From Desulfobacteraceae bacterium (GTDB taxonomy: Bacteria; Desulfobacterota; Desulfobacteria; Desulfobacterales; RPRI01): DNA of 45,014 bases. The position numbers and the translations under genes were made by a program. The notes under the pieces were generated by a model. That model worked only from the letters and a program-made list of their open reading frames with translations, did not search any database and was not told the origin of the DNA. Positions 1-9,802 of the stretch are shown in pieces; position 1 is the stretch's first letter, and each line of letters opens with the position of its first letter. The DNA is taken from assembly GCA_011391695.1 (NCBI GenBank), contig JAABQB010000022.1, positions 1-45,014 of the forward strand. The letters are read 5' to 3'.

Positions 1-104
1 AAGGGATTGCGCGGAGACATACGCTTTGTATGTCGCACAAGAAATCCCGCAGATTGACACAGAGATCGCACAAAAGGGCCATTTCCGGATGGAAACTAAA
101 TAGA
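1..104. repeat. Dispersed repeat family 2, copy 1 (left part cut by window edge)
   Basis: This stretch contains a small hairpin (GACATAC at 16-22 pairing with GTATGTC at 28-34) and ends in a conserved block, GGGCCATTTCCGGATGGAAA, near 77-96. Closely related blocks occur at 29058-29078 and, in reverse complement and slightly degraded, at 25611-25635. All three lie just upstream of a start codon (here ileS). The left boundary is outside the window. It may be a MITE-like element or a shared regulatory block; the sequence does not decide between them. Confidence 0.6.
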
Positions 105-126
105 TGATTTTATTTGGAGGACTTAA

Positions 127-2931
127 ATGGACTACAAGAAAACGCTTAATCTTCCGGTTACTGAATTTGCCATGAAAGCCAATCTGGCTGTAAGGGAACC
201 ATTGATGTTAAGCTCATGGGAAGATATCCGCTTATATGACAAGGTCAGAGCAGCCTCGGAAAAACGCGAACTGTTTATTCTCCACGACGGCCCCCCTTAT
301 GCAAACGGGAATATTCATATCGGAACTGCGCTGAACAAAATCCTTAAGGATATCGTTGTACGCAGCAGGCAAATGTCGGGTTATAATGCAGTATATATTC
401 CGGGATGGGACTGCCATGGGCTTCCCATAGAACACAATGTTGATAAGGAACTCGGCTCAGAAAGCAAAAAATATTCACAGGCAGAAATAAGAAAACTTTG
501 CCGCCGGTATGCCGAAAAATATATTGATATTCAGCGCGAAGAATTCAAGAGACTTGGTGTTCTGGGAGAATGGGATAATCCTTATCTGACCATGAATTAT
601 GAGTATGAAGCCATAATTGCCAGAGAATGCGCTAAATTTGCCCTGGACGGAAGCCTTTATAGAAGTAAAAAACCGATACACTGGTGCTGTAGCTGTAAAA
701 CAGCGCTTGCTGAAGCGGAGATAGAATACAAAGACGATAAATCCCCCTCTGTTTTTATCAAGTTCCCCCTGGTTGATGACATTTCAACTGAATTTCCGGA
801 ACTCTCCGGCAAAAAAGTATACGTTGTCATATGGACTACAACACCATGGACTATTCCTGCGAACCTTGCCATAGCCCTTCATCCGGATTTCAAGTATGCG
901 GCTGTTGATAACGGCAATGGAGAGATTTTCATTCTTGCCGATGATCTTGCAGCACGCTGCATGAAATTTTTCGGGTTTTCGGATTGGAAGGCGATTGCGG
1001 AAATAAGTGCCGGGAAACTCGAAAAAAAGCGATGCAGGCACCCGCTTTACAGCAGGAATTCAGTTATTATTCTCGGAAACCATGTGACACTTGAAGCCGG
1101 CACCGGGTGTGTCCACACTGCTCCGGGGCATGGCCGGGAGGATTATGAAGTCGGCCTTCAGTACGGTCTTGATACATATTCGCCGGTCGATGACAACGGC
1201 TGTTTTACAAAGGATGTGGAGTATTTTGAGGGAAAGTTCGTTTTCAAGGCCAACAAAGAGATTATTCTGAAACTGAAGGAATCAGGCTCACTTGTTGCGG
1301 AGGAGACAATTACACATTCTTATCCTCATTGCTGGCGATGTAAACAGCCCGTTATTTTCAGGGCGACTCCGCAGTGGTTTATTTCAATGGATAAAACCGG
1401 ACTGAGAAAGAAGGCGCTTGAAGCGATTGACAACGTAAAGTGGGTTCCCCACTGGGGAAGAGAAAGAATTTACGGCATGATTGAAAACAGGCCGGACTGG
1501 TGTGTTTCAAGGCAGCGCGCATGGGGAGTTCCCATAGCTGTTTTCTTCTGCGATAAATGCGAAACCCTTCATATAAATCAGAAGATAGTCGATCACGTAT
1601 TTGAGCTTTTTAAAACCCATGGGGCCGATGTATGGTTTGAAAAAGACGCGAGCGAACTAATCTTAAAGGGGAGTGTTTGCGATAAATGCGGAAACACGAC
1701 ATTCAGAAAGGAGACAGACATTCTTGATGTCTGGTTTGATTCGGGTGTCAGCCACGCCGCAGTGCTTGAAGAACGTCATGATTTGAAATGGCCTGCAGAC
1801 CTTTATCTTGAAGGGAGCGACCAGCACAGAGGCTGGTTTCACAGCTCTCTCCTTACTGCGGTGGGAACAAGGGGAAAGGCTCCGTACAAATCGGTTTTGA
1901 CACATGGATTTGTGGTGGATGCGGACGGGAAAAAGATGTCCAAATCTGTCGGAAATGTAATAGCTCCAAAGAAAGTAATCGACAAATACGGAGCAGAGAT
2001 ATTGAGGTTGTGGGTTTCAGCTTCCGACTACAGGGATGATGTTCGTATTTCAGATAACATTCTGCTTCAATTAAGTGACGCATACAGAAGAATAAGAAAT
2101 ACCTGCCGGTTCATGCTCGGGAATTTATATGATTTTGATCCTTCAAAAGATGCTGTTTCATATGAATCGATGCCCGAAATTGACAGATATGCTCTTCATA
2201 AACTTTACGAACTGACAGATAAGAGCCGCACCGCTTACGATACTTATGAGTTTCACATAGTTTACCACGGCCTATATAATTACTGCACCGTGGATCTTTC
2301 GGCTTTTTACCTGGATATATTGAAAGACAGACTTTACACCTCTTTCTCTGGATCTGTTGAGAGGAGAAGCGCTCAAACAGTCATATATGCGATACTCGAT
2401 TCGATCGCCAGGATTATGGCCCCGATACTTCCTTTCACATCCGAAGAGATCTGGAAATTCATGCCCATGACGCAGGGGAAGGAAGAAAGCATCCATATTG
2501 CATCCCTTCCTGTAGCCAGAAAAGAGTGGAAAGACGAGGCGCTTGCCGGAAGGTGGAAAAAGATTCTTGAAGTGCGGGGAGAAGTGACAAAGGCTCTCGA
2601 GGAAGCAAGGACAAAGAAGCTGATCGGGCATTCACTTGATGCCTCGGTTGTAATATCCGCCGACAAAGAGCTCTTTACCCTCCTTGACCGGTATTCGGAT
2701 GAATTGAAAACCATATTCATAACATCCCGTGTTTTATTGTCGGAAAACGAAAGCCTTCCTGGTGCGGTTGAGAGCAGGGAGATTAAAGGACTTTATATTT
2801 CGGTTGAGCCGGCGCCGGGCAAGAAGTGTGAAAGATGCTGGATATACGATCTTTCGGTCGGGGCCGCTTCCGAAGAGCCCGGTGTCTGCAGCAGATGCCA
2901 TGATGCGCTTGGGGAGATCAGGAAGGCGTGA
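127..2931 (+). CDS. ileS: Isoleucyl-tRNA synthetase
   Basis: Cytoplasmic class I aminoacyl-tRNA synthetase that charges tRNA-Ile with isoleucine and edits valine. At 934 residues the length is normal for bacterial IleRS. The N-terminal signature motif lies at residues 53-70 and reads HIGT at 64-67 rather than the classical HIGH. The KMSKS loop is perfect at 603-607. A CP1 editing domain is indicated by the [12 protein letters not shown] segment and the [10 protein letters not shown] segment. A C-terminal zinc knuckle (CERCW followed by CSRCH) closes the protein, and a CCSCK cluster sits near residue 190. The ATG follows a strong GGAGG (116-120) at six bases. lspA follows about 300 bases downstream, a common bacterial order (ileS-lspA-lgt). 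The HIGT variant is the only oddity. Confidence 0.98.
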   Translation: MDYKKTLNLPVTEFAMKANLAVREPLMLSSWEDIRLYDKVRAASEKRELFILHDGPPYANGNIHIGTALNKILKDIVVRSRQMSGYNAVYIPGWDCHGLPIEHNVDKELGSESKKYSQAEIRKLCRRYAEKYIDIQREEFKRLGVLGEWDNPYLTMNYEYEAIIARECAKFALDGSLYRSKKPIHWCCSCKTALAEAEIEYKDDKSPSVFIKFPLVDDISTEFPELSGKKVYVVIWTTTPWTIPANLAIALHPDFKYAAVDNGNGEIFILADDLAARCMKFFGFSDWKAIAEISAGKLEKKRCRHPLYSRNSVIILGNHVTLEAGTGCVHTAPGHGREDYEVGLQYGLDTYSPVDDNGCFTKDVEYFEGKFVFKANKEIILKLKESGSLVAEETITHSYPHCWRCKQPVIFRATPQWFISMDKTGLRKKALEAIDNVKWVPHWGRERIYGMIENRPDWCVSRQRAWGVPIAVFFCDKCETLHINQKIVDHVFELFKTHGADVWFEKDASELILKGSVCDKCGNTTFRKETDILDVWFDSGVSHAAVLEERHDLKWPADLYLEGSDQHRGWFHSSLLTAVGTRGKAPYKSVLTHGFVVDADGKKMSKSVGNVIAPKKVIDKYGAEILRLWVSASDYRDDVRISDNILLQLSDAYRRIRNTCRFMLGNLYDFDPSKDAVSYESMPEIDRYALHKLYELTDKSRTAYDTYEFHIVYHGLYNYCTVDLSAFYLDILKDRLYTSFSGSVERRSAQTVIYAILDSIARIMAPILPFTSEEIWKFMPMTQGKEESIHIASLPVARKEWKDEALAGRWKKILEVRGEVTKALEEARTKKLIGHSLDASVVISADKELFTLLDRYSDELKTIFITSRVLLSENESLPGAVESREIKGLYISVEPAPGKKCERCWIYDLSVGAASEEPGVCSRCHDALGEIRKA

Positions 2932-3185
2932 AGAGTGAATAGTGAACAGTGAATAGTTAAAAGAAGGGTTCGAGGATTCAAGGATTCAAGGGTTCGACGG
3001 GATCAGACGCATAGTTATCAGTTGTCAGTAACCAGGAACCAGGGACCAGTGATCAGTAATCAGTGACCGAAGTACGATGTACGATCTTCGATGTACGAAC
3101 TACGGCTTTTCGAACCAGAAACCAGGGACCAGTGATCAGTAATCAGTGATCAGTTAGAAGGCAGAAGGCCGAAGTTACTAATAGC
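2932..3185. repeat. Degenerate short-word patchwork repeat after ileS
   Basis: The 300-base gap between ileS and lspA holds no gene. It starts at the ileS stop with repeated GTGAATAGT/GTGAACAGT units, then words of the GGATTCAAGGATTCAAGGG type (about 2967-2998), then CCAGGGACCAGTGATCAG words present twice (about 3034-3065 and 3119-3155), and between them GTACGA-type words (3070-3105). Units are 7-10 bases long and imperfect, without constant spacers, so this is not a CRISPR. The same word set begins after the stops of pyk, the TVP38 gene, the glycosyltransferase, the radical SAM gene, the polyferredoxin gene, coaX and folP. Confidence 0.75.
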
Positions 3186-3231
3186 CCTCAGTCTAAAAAC
3201 CTTCAGACTATAAAAACAGAGACCATTATCG

Positions 3232-3720
3232 ATGTCGTTTGAAAATAAATATACAAGGCTTGCGATAATTACTGGAATTGTGCTTCTTCTGGACCAGATA
3301 ACCAAGGCGGTTATTTTAAAAACCATGCCACTTTATTATTCAACTACTGTATTGCCGGGATTTTTCAGCATCACACATATTCATAATCCGGGTGGGGCAT
3401 TTGGTTTCCTTGCAGACCAGAACCCTGATGTCAGGAGGATGGTTTTTCTTGTTGTCTCATCCCTTGCCATGTGCCTTATATTCTACTTTTATAAGACCAC
3501 TCCACGCACCCAGCCGATACTTTCAACCGGTTTTGCCCTTATTTTTGGCGGGGCCGCCGGAAATCTTATAGACAGAATACGTTTTGGAAGCGTTGTCGAT
3601 TTCCTTGATGTATATATCGGGAGCCATCACTGGCCTGCTTTTAATGTAGCCGACAGCTCGATTTCCATAGGTATGGGAATCTTTGTCTTTCATCTTTTAT
3701 TCAGAAAAATGCCCGGATGA
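3232..3720 (+). CDS. lspA: Lipoprotein signal peptidase (signal peptidase II)
   Basis: Inner-membrane aspartyl protease that removes the signal peptide of prolipoproteins after Lgt has lipidated the lipobox cysteine. The 162-residue length fits the family. The protein is mostly hydrophobic with about four membrane segments (near 9-28, 66-86, 95-113 and 138-158). The two catalytic aspartates sit in VVDF (Asp123) and FNVADS (Asp141), with the GNLIDR motif at 110-115. The neighbouring lgt, 17 bases downstream, encodes the preceding step of the same pathway, so the two are probably co-transcribed. No strong Shine-Dalgarno precedes this ATG, which follows the repeat-rich gap. Confidence 0.97.
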   Translation: MSFENKYTRLAIITGIVLLLDQITKAVILKTMPLYYSTTVLPGFFSITHIHNPGGAFGFLADQNPDVRRMVFLVVSSLAMCLIFYFYKTTPRTQPILSTGFALIFGGAAGNLIDRIRFGSVVDFLDVYIGSHHWPAFNVADSSISIGMGIFVFHLLFRKMPG

Positions 3721-3737
3721 CGGGCTGCGGAGAATAA

Positions 3738-4505
3738 ATGTTTCCAGTTCTTCTTAAAATTGGCCCAATATCAATATTTACTTACGGTTTTTTTATTGCC
3801 ATCGGTTTTCTTGCAGGAATATTTCTTGCTACAAAGGAAGCAAAAAGACTGGGGGAAGATCATGAAAAGATAATGGACCTCTGCTTTTACATACTGGTTG
3901 CCGCAATACTGGGTTCCAGGCTTTTTTATGTTGCCACAAGCCCGGGGATGTTTTTAAGGAATCCGGTTGAAATATTGAAAATATGGAACGGCGGCCTCGT
4001 TTTTTACGGGGGATTCATAGCCGCCCTGGTTGCAGGGGTTATTTTTCTTAAGGTAAAAAATATTCCTGTATGGAAAACAGCCGATATTATGGCCCCTTCA
4101 GCAGCGCTTGCTCACTTTTTTGGAAGAATCGGATGTTTTTTTGCTGGCTGTTGTTATGGAAAACATTGTGATCTTCCCTGGGCTTTTACCTTTAATCATC
4201 CTGATTCGCTTGCTCCGACCGGGATACCGCTTCATCCAACCCAGCTCTATGAAGCTCTCAACAATTTGATAATCTTTTGCCTTCTCTGGTTTTTCCGGAA
4301 GCGAAAAAAATATGACGGCCAGATATTCTGGATGTATGTTCTGCTCTATGGAATCACAAGATTTGTTCTTGAAACCTTCCGTGCCGATTTCAGGGGGGAT
4401 TATATTTTTGGAAATCTGTCGGTTTCCCAGGTTATTGGCGGGTTGATGGCTGTCCTTTCCCTGATAATGCTTTTTATATTTCGCAAAAGAGCTTTAAGCA
4501 AATAG
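3738..4505 (+). CDS. lgt: Prolipoprotein diacylglyceryl transferase
   Basis: Integral inner-membrane enzyme that transfers diacylglycerol from phosphatidylglycerol to the lipobox cysteine of prolipoproteins, the first step of lipoprotein maturation. The 255 residues are dominated by about seven hydrophobic segments. The Lgt signature spans residues about 126-141 (HFFGRIGCFFAGCCYG, with the conserved Arg130), followed by the family's HPTQLYE motif and a C-terminal RFVLETFR segment. The start is preceded by GGAG at 3729-3732. It is placed directly after lspA, so both lipoprotein-processing enzymes form one unit. Confidence 0.97.
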   Translation: MFPVLLKIGPISIFTYGFFIAIGFLAGIFLATKEAKRLGEDHEKIMDLCFYILVAAILGSRLFYVATSPGMFLRNPVEILKIWNGGLVFYGGFIAALVAGVIFLKVKNIPVWKTADIMAPSAALAHFFGRIGCFFAGCCYGKHCDLPWAFTFNHPDSLAPTGIPLHPTQLYEALNNLIIFCLLWFFRKRKKYDGQIFWMYVLLYGITRFVLETFRADFRGDYIFGNLSVSQVIGGLMAVLSLIMLFIFRKRALSK

Positions 4506-4522
4506 AAACATCTTGAACCAAA

Positions 4523-5995
4523 ATGCCTGAAATTCAATACAAAGACCTTAAAAGCCATATAAAAAGCGCAACAAAAGAAGGATTCTCACCTCTTTATCTT
4601 CTTTGCGGCGAAGAGATGCTGTGCAAAACCGCTCTTGACGAGCTTCTCGACGCGATGCTCCCCGACGCATCATCAAGAGAAATGAACTATGAACCGGTGG
4701 ATGGTACGAACGATAATATATTCGATGCCATTGAGCGGGTTAATACCTTTTCATTTTCTGCGGGCAGAAAAGTTGTTGCCTTTATTGATTCCAAAATATT
4801 CTATTCGAAAGATAGTCAGGCAGATTTGCTGGCCAAGGCAAAAGAAACATTCGCCAGGGGCGATATTAAAAAGGCAACAAGATATTTTACAGGCATTATG
4901 TCATTGCTCAATCTTTCCTTTGATGATGTGAGTAAAGCAAACAGAAAAGAGTCACTTAAAATTGACGAGAGCACTTCCGATAATAGCTGGATCGACGATA
5001 TTGTTGCCTATTGTATTGAAAAAAATGTTGATTTTTCAGCCGGAGAAGACAGCACCACCTTTTTGCTTACAGCCATTGAGAAAGGATTTCCAAAAGGAAA
5101 CCATCTTATTATTATAGCTGAACAGGCAGATAAAAGACTTAACCTGTATAAGGCTTTTAACAAAAACGGCATCATTATTGACTGCCAGGTTTCAAAAGGA
5201 GACTATAAAGGCGACAGGGTTGCCAAGGAAAATATTATTTCAGAAAGGATGAACGACGTACTGTTAAAAAGTGGTAAGACTATAGATAAGGATGCGTATC
5301 TTGCCATGTATGAAATGACCGGATTTGACCTGCGGACCTTTTTTAACAATTTAGAGAAGCTGATAGCTTATATCGGAAAAAGGAAAAACATTACCGCAGT
5401 TGATGTTGAAAATGTATTGGAGCGGACGAAAACAGATCCTATATATGAGTTTACAAATGCAGTATCCGACAGGAATCTTGAAAACTCACTTATGTTTCTG
5501 GATTCTCTTCTTTACTCCGAAATCCATCCCCTTCAGGTTCTTTCTGCTATAATAAACCAGTTCAGGAAACTTATATTTCAAAAGGGATTCGCGGAAAGCT
5601 CTTACGGAAAGGCCTGGGATCCGGGCTTTTCGTATCCGCGTTTTTCTTCTGTCACTATGCCGGCCATGGGCGAATATGAAAAGAATTTACTTGATGGTAT
5701 TGAAGACTGGGACAGGTTTTTTGGGGATGAGGAGAATGAGGAGAAAGCTGAAAACAAAAAAAAGAAGCCGGTAAAAAAGAAAAGCAAGACATATTCAGAT
5801 CTTTTTATTGCGAAAAACGCCAGAAGCCCTTATCCTGTATATCAGTTATTTAAGAAGGCGGAAAAGTTCAGAAAAGAAGAGCTTCTTTCCTGCTATGAAA
5901 AACTGAAAAAAGCAGATTTGGAGCTTAAGTCATCGGGCAGAGATCCTAAACTTGTACTTGCAAACGTAATATTCCAAATTTGCCTGCAAAAATAA
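4523..5995 (+). CDS. holA: DNA polymerase III delta subunit, unusually long
   Basis: Clamp-loader delta subunit, which opens the beta sliding clamp at primer-template junctions. The N-terminus (PLYLLCGEEMLCKTALDELL) and the segment FSAGRKVVAFIDS match the family pattern, as do the domain II/III elements LIIIAEQADKR, MTGFDLRTFFNNLEKL and HPLQVLSAIINQFRKL. At 490 residues it is about 150 longer than typical HolA (about 340). The extra length is in two places: a segment at about residues 98-165, rich in charged helix, and a Lys/Glu-rich linker at about 395-425. It starts 17 bases after lgt without a strong ribosome-binding site. Assignment to HolA is well supported; the inserts have no recognised function. 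Confidence 0.85.
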   Translation: MPEIQYKDLKSHIKSATKEGFSPLYLLCGEEMLCKTALDELLDAMLPDASSREMNYEPVDGTNDNIFDAIERVNTFSFSAGRKVVAFIDSKIFYSKDSQADLLAKAKETFARGDIKKATRYFTGIMSLLNLSFDDVSKANRKESLKIDESTSDNSWIDDIVAYCIEKNVDFSAGEDSTTFLLTAIEKGFPKGNHLIIIAEQADKRLNLYKAFNKNGIIIDCQVSKGDYKGDRVAKENIISERMNDVLLKSGKTIDKDAYLAMYEMTGFDLRTFFNNLEKLIAYIGKRKNITAVDVENVLERTKTDPIYEFTNAVSDRNLENSLMFLDSLLYSEIHPLQVLSAIINQFRKLIFQKGFAESSYGKAWDPGFSYPRFSSVTMPAMGEYEKNLLDGIEDWDRFFGDEENEEKAENKKKKPVKKKSKTYSDLFIAKNARSPYPVYQLFKKAEKFRKEELLSCYEKLKKADLELKSSGRDPKLVLANVIFQICLQK

Positions 5996-6074
5996 ACAGG
6001 TCTTTCTTTGTGCCTTCTTGTGAAATATTGACTTCCAACGGACTCATCAATTACGGAAAGGGGATAACAAGATT

Positions 6075-7478
6075 ATGCCAAAAACAAAAATTGTATGCAC
6101 AATAGGCCCTTCAAGCGAGTCGCCGGAATTATTAAAAGAGCTTATTTTAAACGGAATGAACGTGGCAAGATTGAATTTTTCCCATGGAACCCACAGTGAA
6201 CATCTTAAGAAGATAAATACAATACGCTCTATTTCAGATAAACTTGGAGCCCATGTCGCCATACTCCAGGATCTTTGCGGCCCCAAGATAAGAGTCGGTA
6301 AAGTGAAAGAGCCTGGCGTGCGTCTTGATCCCGGCCAGGCATATGTTCTTACCAGCAGACAGGTTGAGGGAGACAAGGAACGCGTTTCAGTTTCATATAA
6401 AAACCTGCCTTCTGATGTTAAACAGGGAGACAGGATACTGCTGGCGGATGGTATGATGGAGCTTGTTGTTGTAAAGACAAGCAAAAACGACATATTCTGT
6501 AAAGTTGTTACCGGGGGGTTCCTTACTTCAAACAAGGGAATTAATCTTCCCACGGGAACAATCAAGGCTGACGCAATAACGGATAAAGATTACAAGGACC
6601 TTCTCTTTGGCTTGAAAAATGATGTGGATTACATTGCCCTTTCATTTGTCAGGAGCGCAAAAGATATTATGGGACTGAAAAAAATAATAAAAAGGGAGAA
6701 GAAAAATATTCCCGTAATAGCCAAAATAGAAAAACATGAAGCTCTTGACGACATAGATGGAATCATGGAAGCAACGGACGGGATTATGGTCGCAAGGGGC
6801 GATCTTGGAGTCGAGATTCCTCTTGAAAATGTTCCGAATATACAGAAGATGCTTGTCAATAAGGCAAATAAAATGGGCAAACCGGTCATAATAGCCACGC
6901 AGATGCTGCGTTCGATGGTGAGTGCGCCGCGTCCATCGAGAGCTGAAGCAAACGATGTAGCAAACGCGGTTCTCGATGGAACCGACGCCATAATGCTCTC
7001 CGAGGAGACTGCGAGCGGGGAATATCCTGTTGAGGCGGTTAAGTATATGAGAAGGATTGCTGAGAAAGCGGAAGAGAATTTTCCTCATGAAAAATATCTC
7101 AGGCTTATGCCCAAAAAGGATGTTTCGGAATCTGTTGCATATGCGTGCTGTGTTCTGGCTGACCACCTTGATGCCAGTGCAATAGTTGCCACAACCCGTT
7201 CGGGTTCAACAGCAGCACACATATCGAGGTTCAGGCCAAAAACAAAAATTATAGCGCTCTCTCCTGAAAAGAGCGCTGTCAGGCGCCTTGCCCTCTACTG
7301 GGGATGTTTGCCCAGCCTTGTTGTCGAAGTAAAAGGAGGGTCCGGGGCGGCCGACAGTTCGGCCCTGTCAGCCATCGCCTCAGGGTACGTTTCAAAAGGG
7401 GATCTTGTTGTAATTACATCAGGGTATCCGGAATATGTTGAGGGAACTACCAATATGATGAGGGTGTTAAAGCTGTAG
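6075..7478 (+). CDS. pyk: Pyruvate kinase
   Basis: Last glycolytic enzyme: phosphoenolpyruvate plus ADP gives pyruvate plus ATP, in the cytoplasm. It begins KTKIVCTIGPSS and carries the substrate and metal motifs in order: ARLNFSHGTH, LQDLCGPKIRVG, AKIEKHEALDDIDGI, ARGDLGVEIP, IATQMLRSM and DAIMLSEETASGEYP. The C-terminal regulatory domain ends with ITSGYP and GTTNMM. The length of 467 residues is typical and no PEP-utiliser domain is appended. A purine-rich GGAAAGGGG lies about 13 bases upstream of the ATG. It stands between holA and the efflux operon, and the repeat patchwork starts right after its stop. Confidence 0.98.
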   Translation: MPKTKIVCTIGPSSESPELLKELILNGMNVARLNFSHGTHSEHLKKINTIRSISDKLGAHVAILQDLCGPKIRVGKVKEPGVRLDPGQAYVLTSRQVEGDKERVSVSYKNLPSDVKQGDRILLADGMMELVVVKTSKNDIFCKVVTGGFLTSNKGINLPTGTIKADAITDKDYKDLLFGLKNDVDYIALSFVRSAKDIMGLKKIIKREKKNIPVIAKIEKHEALDDIDGIMEATDGIMVARGDLGVEIPLENVPNIQKMLVNKANKMGKPVIIATQMLRSMVSAPRPSRAEANDVANAVLDGTDAIMLSEETASGEYPVEAVKYMRRIAEKAEENFPHEKYLRLMPKKDVSESVAYACCVLADHLDASAIVATTRSGSTAAHISRFRPKTKIIALSPEKSAVRRLALYWGCLPSLVVEVKGGSGAADSSALSAIASGYVSKGDLVVITSGYPEYVEGTTNMMRVLKL

Positions 7479-7636
7479 TGAATAGTGAATAGTTAAAAAA
7501 AGGATTCGAGGATTCGAGGAGTCAAGGGTTCAAGAGGCGGAAGGTTTGAGGCAGAAGGCGTGAGGCGGAAGGCGCGAGGCAAAAGTCGAATATCGAAGGG
7601 TGGAAAGCGATGTACGAAGTACGGTGTTCGAAGTAC
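7479..7636. repeat. Degenerate short-word patchwork repeat after pyk
   Basis: Directly after the pyk stop come TGAATAGTGAATAGTTAAAA, then GGATTCGAGGATTCGAGG and related words, then GGCGGAAGGC/GGCAGAAGGC words (about 7535-7580), then GTACGAAGTACGG words (7611-7640). The opening bases nearly duplicate those following the ileS stop. No gene is supported here; the open frame that runs through it is an artefact of the repeats. Confidence 0.75.
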
Positions 7637-7650
7637 GGAGAGAAACGATT

Positions 7651-7869
7651 ATGGGATTTATAAGGGATCAGGAGGAGCGTCTGGTAATAGGCCTTTTGAC
7701 TGCGAAATATCAGAAGAAGAATCTTCCTGTGCCCGATATTTCTGAGTTGAAGCGCCAGGCTGCAAAAATAGTAGATGAAGCTCACGGTATTGCCCGTGAA
7801 CGGGGGAAAAACGTTCTTTCAATCGTAAAGGATATGGCTGAGGATTTGAGAAAAAATAGAAGGGGTTAA
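7651..7869 (+). CDS. Small conserved-looking protein heading the efflux operon
   Basis: A 72-residue, charged, largely helical protein (MGFIRDQEERLVIGLLTAKY...). I do not recognise a family. The ATG at 7651 is chosen because GGAG at 7637-7640 precedes it and because an in-frame upstream start at 7600 lies inside the patchwork repeat. The stop is two bases before the adaptor gene, so it is translated as the first gene of the MacAB-like operon. No signal peptide or membrane segment is visible, so it should be cytoplasmic. Its role is unknown; tight coupling suggests it belongs to the transporter or its control. Confidence 0.7.
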   Translation: MGFIRDQEERLVIGLLTAKYQKKNLPVPDISELKRQAAKIVDEAHGIARERGKNVLSIVKDMAEDLRKNRRG

Positions 7870-7871
7870 CG

Positions 7872-9089
7872 ATGTCAGGCGACGACATATCAAAGCTCCG
7901 CATCAAAAAAACTGAAACTGTTGCGGAGTCCGGAAAAAAGAAAAAAATCATTGTAGTTATGATAGTTATATTACTTTTAGCTGCGACCGGGATTTTTTAC
8001 AAAAAAGGATTTTTAACGCCTCCTGTTGAAGTCCGGGTTTCCAAGGTAATAAATATATATCCGTCACAGACATACACGCTTCTTAATGCAAGTGGCTATG
8101 TGGTTGCCCAGCGGAAAGCCGCTGTTGCGTCAAAAATTACGGGGCGGCTTGTTTATTTAGGCGTTGAAGAAGGAAACAGGGTCAAGAAAGGCCAGGTAAT
8201 TGCCAGGCTGGAAAACGATGATGCCGTTGCGGCAAGAAACAGAGCCATGGCCAATGTAAATGCCGCGAGGTCCGCCCTGGATCAGGCTATGGCTGAGTTT
8301 GATGACGCTGCATTGAACTTTGACAGGATGTTAAAACTCTCCGCAAGAGGGAGTGTTGCAAGATCAGAGAATGATATTGCCGAAGCAAGATGGAAAAGGG
8401 CAAAAGCCACCGTATCGTCCCAGGAGTCTTTAATCAAGGCTAGTGAAGCAGCGCTTAGGGAAATCGAAGTAATGCTTGAATACGCGACTATCCGGGCGCC
8501 TTTTGACGCGGTAGTGCTTACAAAGAACGCCGACATTGGCGATATTATTACTCCTCTTGGTGCTGCCACAAATGCGAAGGCGGCGGTTGTGGACATTGCG
8601 GATATGGAATCTCTTCAGGTTGAAGTAGATGTTTCCGAGTCGAATATCGGTATTGTCAAAAACGGACAGCCATGCGAAATCCAGCTTGATGCATTGCAGG
8701 ATTCCCGTTTCAGGGGAAAGGTCCACATGATAGTTCCGACAGCCGATAGAACGAAGGCATCAGTCATGGTGAAAATCGCGTTTACAGACAAAGATCCGCG
8801 AATTCTGCCGGAAATGAGCGCCAAGGTTGCCTTTCTTTCCCGGGAGGTACTACCGGAGGAAGAAAAATCTATAACGGCAATTCCGGCCGATGCAATAATT
8901 TCGGTAGAGGGTAAGGAGTCTGTTTTTCTGGTCAAAGAAGATCGTGCGTATAAAACGGAAATAAAAACCGGAGGACGGGTCGGGAACATGGTGGAGTTGT
9001 TAAGCGGAGCAGGAATTGGCGAAATCATGGTCGCAAAGCCCACGGGTAAAATCAAAAACGGAACAAAGGTTAAGGTTCTGGAGGATTAA
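7872..9089 (+). CDS. Periplasmic adaptor (membrane fusion protein) of an ABC efflux system
   Basis: HlyD/MacA/RND-type adaptor of 405 residues, anchored in the inner membrane and reaching through the periplasm. One membrane segment lies at about 26-44 (IIVVMIVILLLAATGIFY). It is followed by the first half of a barrel-sandwich (lipoyl-like) domain (ITGRLVYLGVEEGNRVKKGQVIARL), an Ala-rich coiled-coil hairpin at about 115-200, the second lipoyl half (YATIRAPFDAVVLTKNADIGD) and a beta-barrel ending near 390. It is followed eight bases later by the ATPase gene, forming an adaptor-ATPase-permease-permease unit. No outer-membrane TolC-like gene is present in the window. The substrate cannot be told from sequence. 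Confidence 0.9.
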   Translation: MSGDDISKLRIKKTETVAESGKKKKIIVVMIVILLLAATGIFYKKGFLTPPVEVRVSKVINIYPSQTYTLLNASGYVVAQRKAAVASKITGRLVYLGVEEGNRVKKGQVIARLENDDAVAARNRAMANVNAARSALDQAMAEFDDAALNFDRMLKLSARGSVARSENDIAEARWKRAKATVSSQESLIKASEAALREIEVMLEYATIRAPFDAVVLTKNADIGDIITPLGAATNAKAAVVDIADMESLQVEVDVSESNIGIVKNGQPCEIQLDALQDSRFRGKVHMIVPTADRTKASVMVKIAFTDKDPRILPEMSAKVAFLSREVLPEEEKSITAIPADAIISVEGKESVFLVKEDRAYKTEIKTGGRVGNMVELLSGAGIGEIMVAKPTGKIKNGTKVKVLED

Positions 9090-9097
9090 TACAGGAA

Positions 9098-9802
9098 TTG
9101 GCGCCTATAGTGGAGATTAAAGACCTTACAAAATCATACCGCCGTGGAAATCAGTCCATCATTGTCCTGGAGAATATATCTCTGAGCATAGAAGATGGAG
9201 ATTTTCTTGCCCTTATGGGGCCTTCAGGTTCGGGCAAAAGCACACTGCTTAACCTTATAGCAGGTCTTGATAAGGCGGACAGCGGAAGTATAAAGGTCGC
9301 AGGAATTGATATTTCCCTGCTTTCAGAATCGATGCTTGCAAAATGGAGATCTGAAAATGTCGGATTTATTTTCCAGTTCTATAATCTTGTCCCGGTATTA
9401 ACCGCCTTCGAGAATGTTGAATTGCCCCTGATTTTGACAAATCTTTCCAAAAAAGAGCGAAAAGAACATGTCACCACTGCGCTTAATCTTGTTAACCTTG
9501 AAGACAGGGTGGATCATTATCCGCGCCAGCTTTCAGGCGGCCAGCAGCAGCGGGTTGCAATCGCAAGAGCTGTTGTCACAGATCCAACAATGATTGTCGC
9601 TGACGAGCCGACCGGCGATCTCGACAGGGCATCGGCTGAAGAGGTGCTGCGGCTTATGGAGAGGCTGAGCAGTGACATCGGGAAAACAATTATTATGGTG
9701 ACTCACGACCCGCGGGCAGCAAAAAAAGCCAACAATATGAAGTATCTTGAAAAGGGTGTTCTTGCCAATGCTCCTGAAGCTTCTTTTTCGGAATGCCTTT
9801 AG
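9098..9802 (+). CDS. ABC transporter ATP-binding protein (MacB/LolD class)
   Basis: Cytoplasmic ATPase of 234 residues that powers the two FtsX-type permeases encoded next. It carries Walker [10 protein letters not shown] (about 42-50), Q-loop FIFQFYNL, signature LSGGQQQR, Walker [13 protein letters not shown] and the H-loop VTHDP. This belongs to the MacB/LolD/FtsE branch that works by mechanotransmission rather than classic import. The start is TTG at 9098, close behind the adaptor stop with GGAGG at 9080-9084 and AGGA just upstream; no ATG is suitably placed. Its 3' end overlaps the next gene by 35 bases, indicating translational coupling. Confidence 0.93.
   Translation: MAPIVEIKDLTKSYRRGNQSIIVLENISLSIEDGDFLALMGPSGSGKSTLLNLIAGLDKADSGSIKVAGIDISLLSESMLAKWRSENVGFIFQFYNLVPVLTAFENVELPLILTNLSKKERKEHVTTALNLVNLEDRVDHYPRQLSGGQQQRVAIARAVVTDPTMIVADEPTGDLDRASAEEVLRLMERLSSDIGKTIIMVTHDPRAAKKANNMKYLEKGVLANAPEASFSECL

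Noticed and set aside
2932-3185. CRISPR-like array
   Set aside because: The words are short, degenerate and lack unique spacers of constant length; no cas genes are near.
6047-6565. Long antisense reading frame over pyk
   Set aside because: It lies opposite a clear, full-length pyruvate kinase and shows no family motif or ribosome-binding site.
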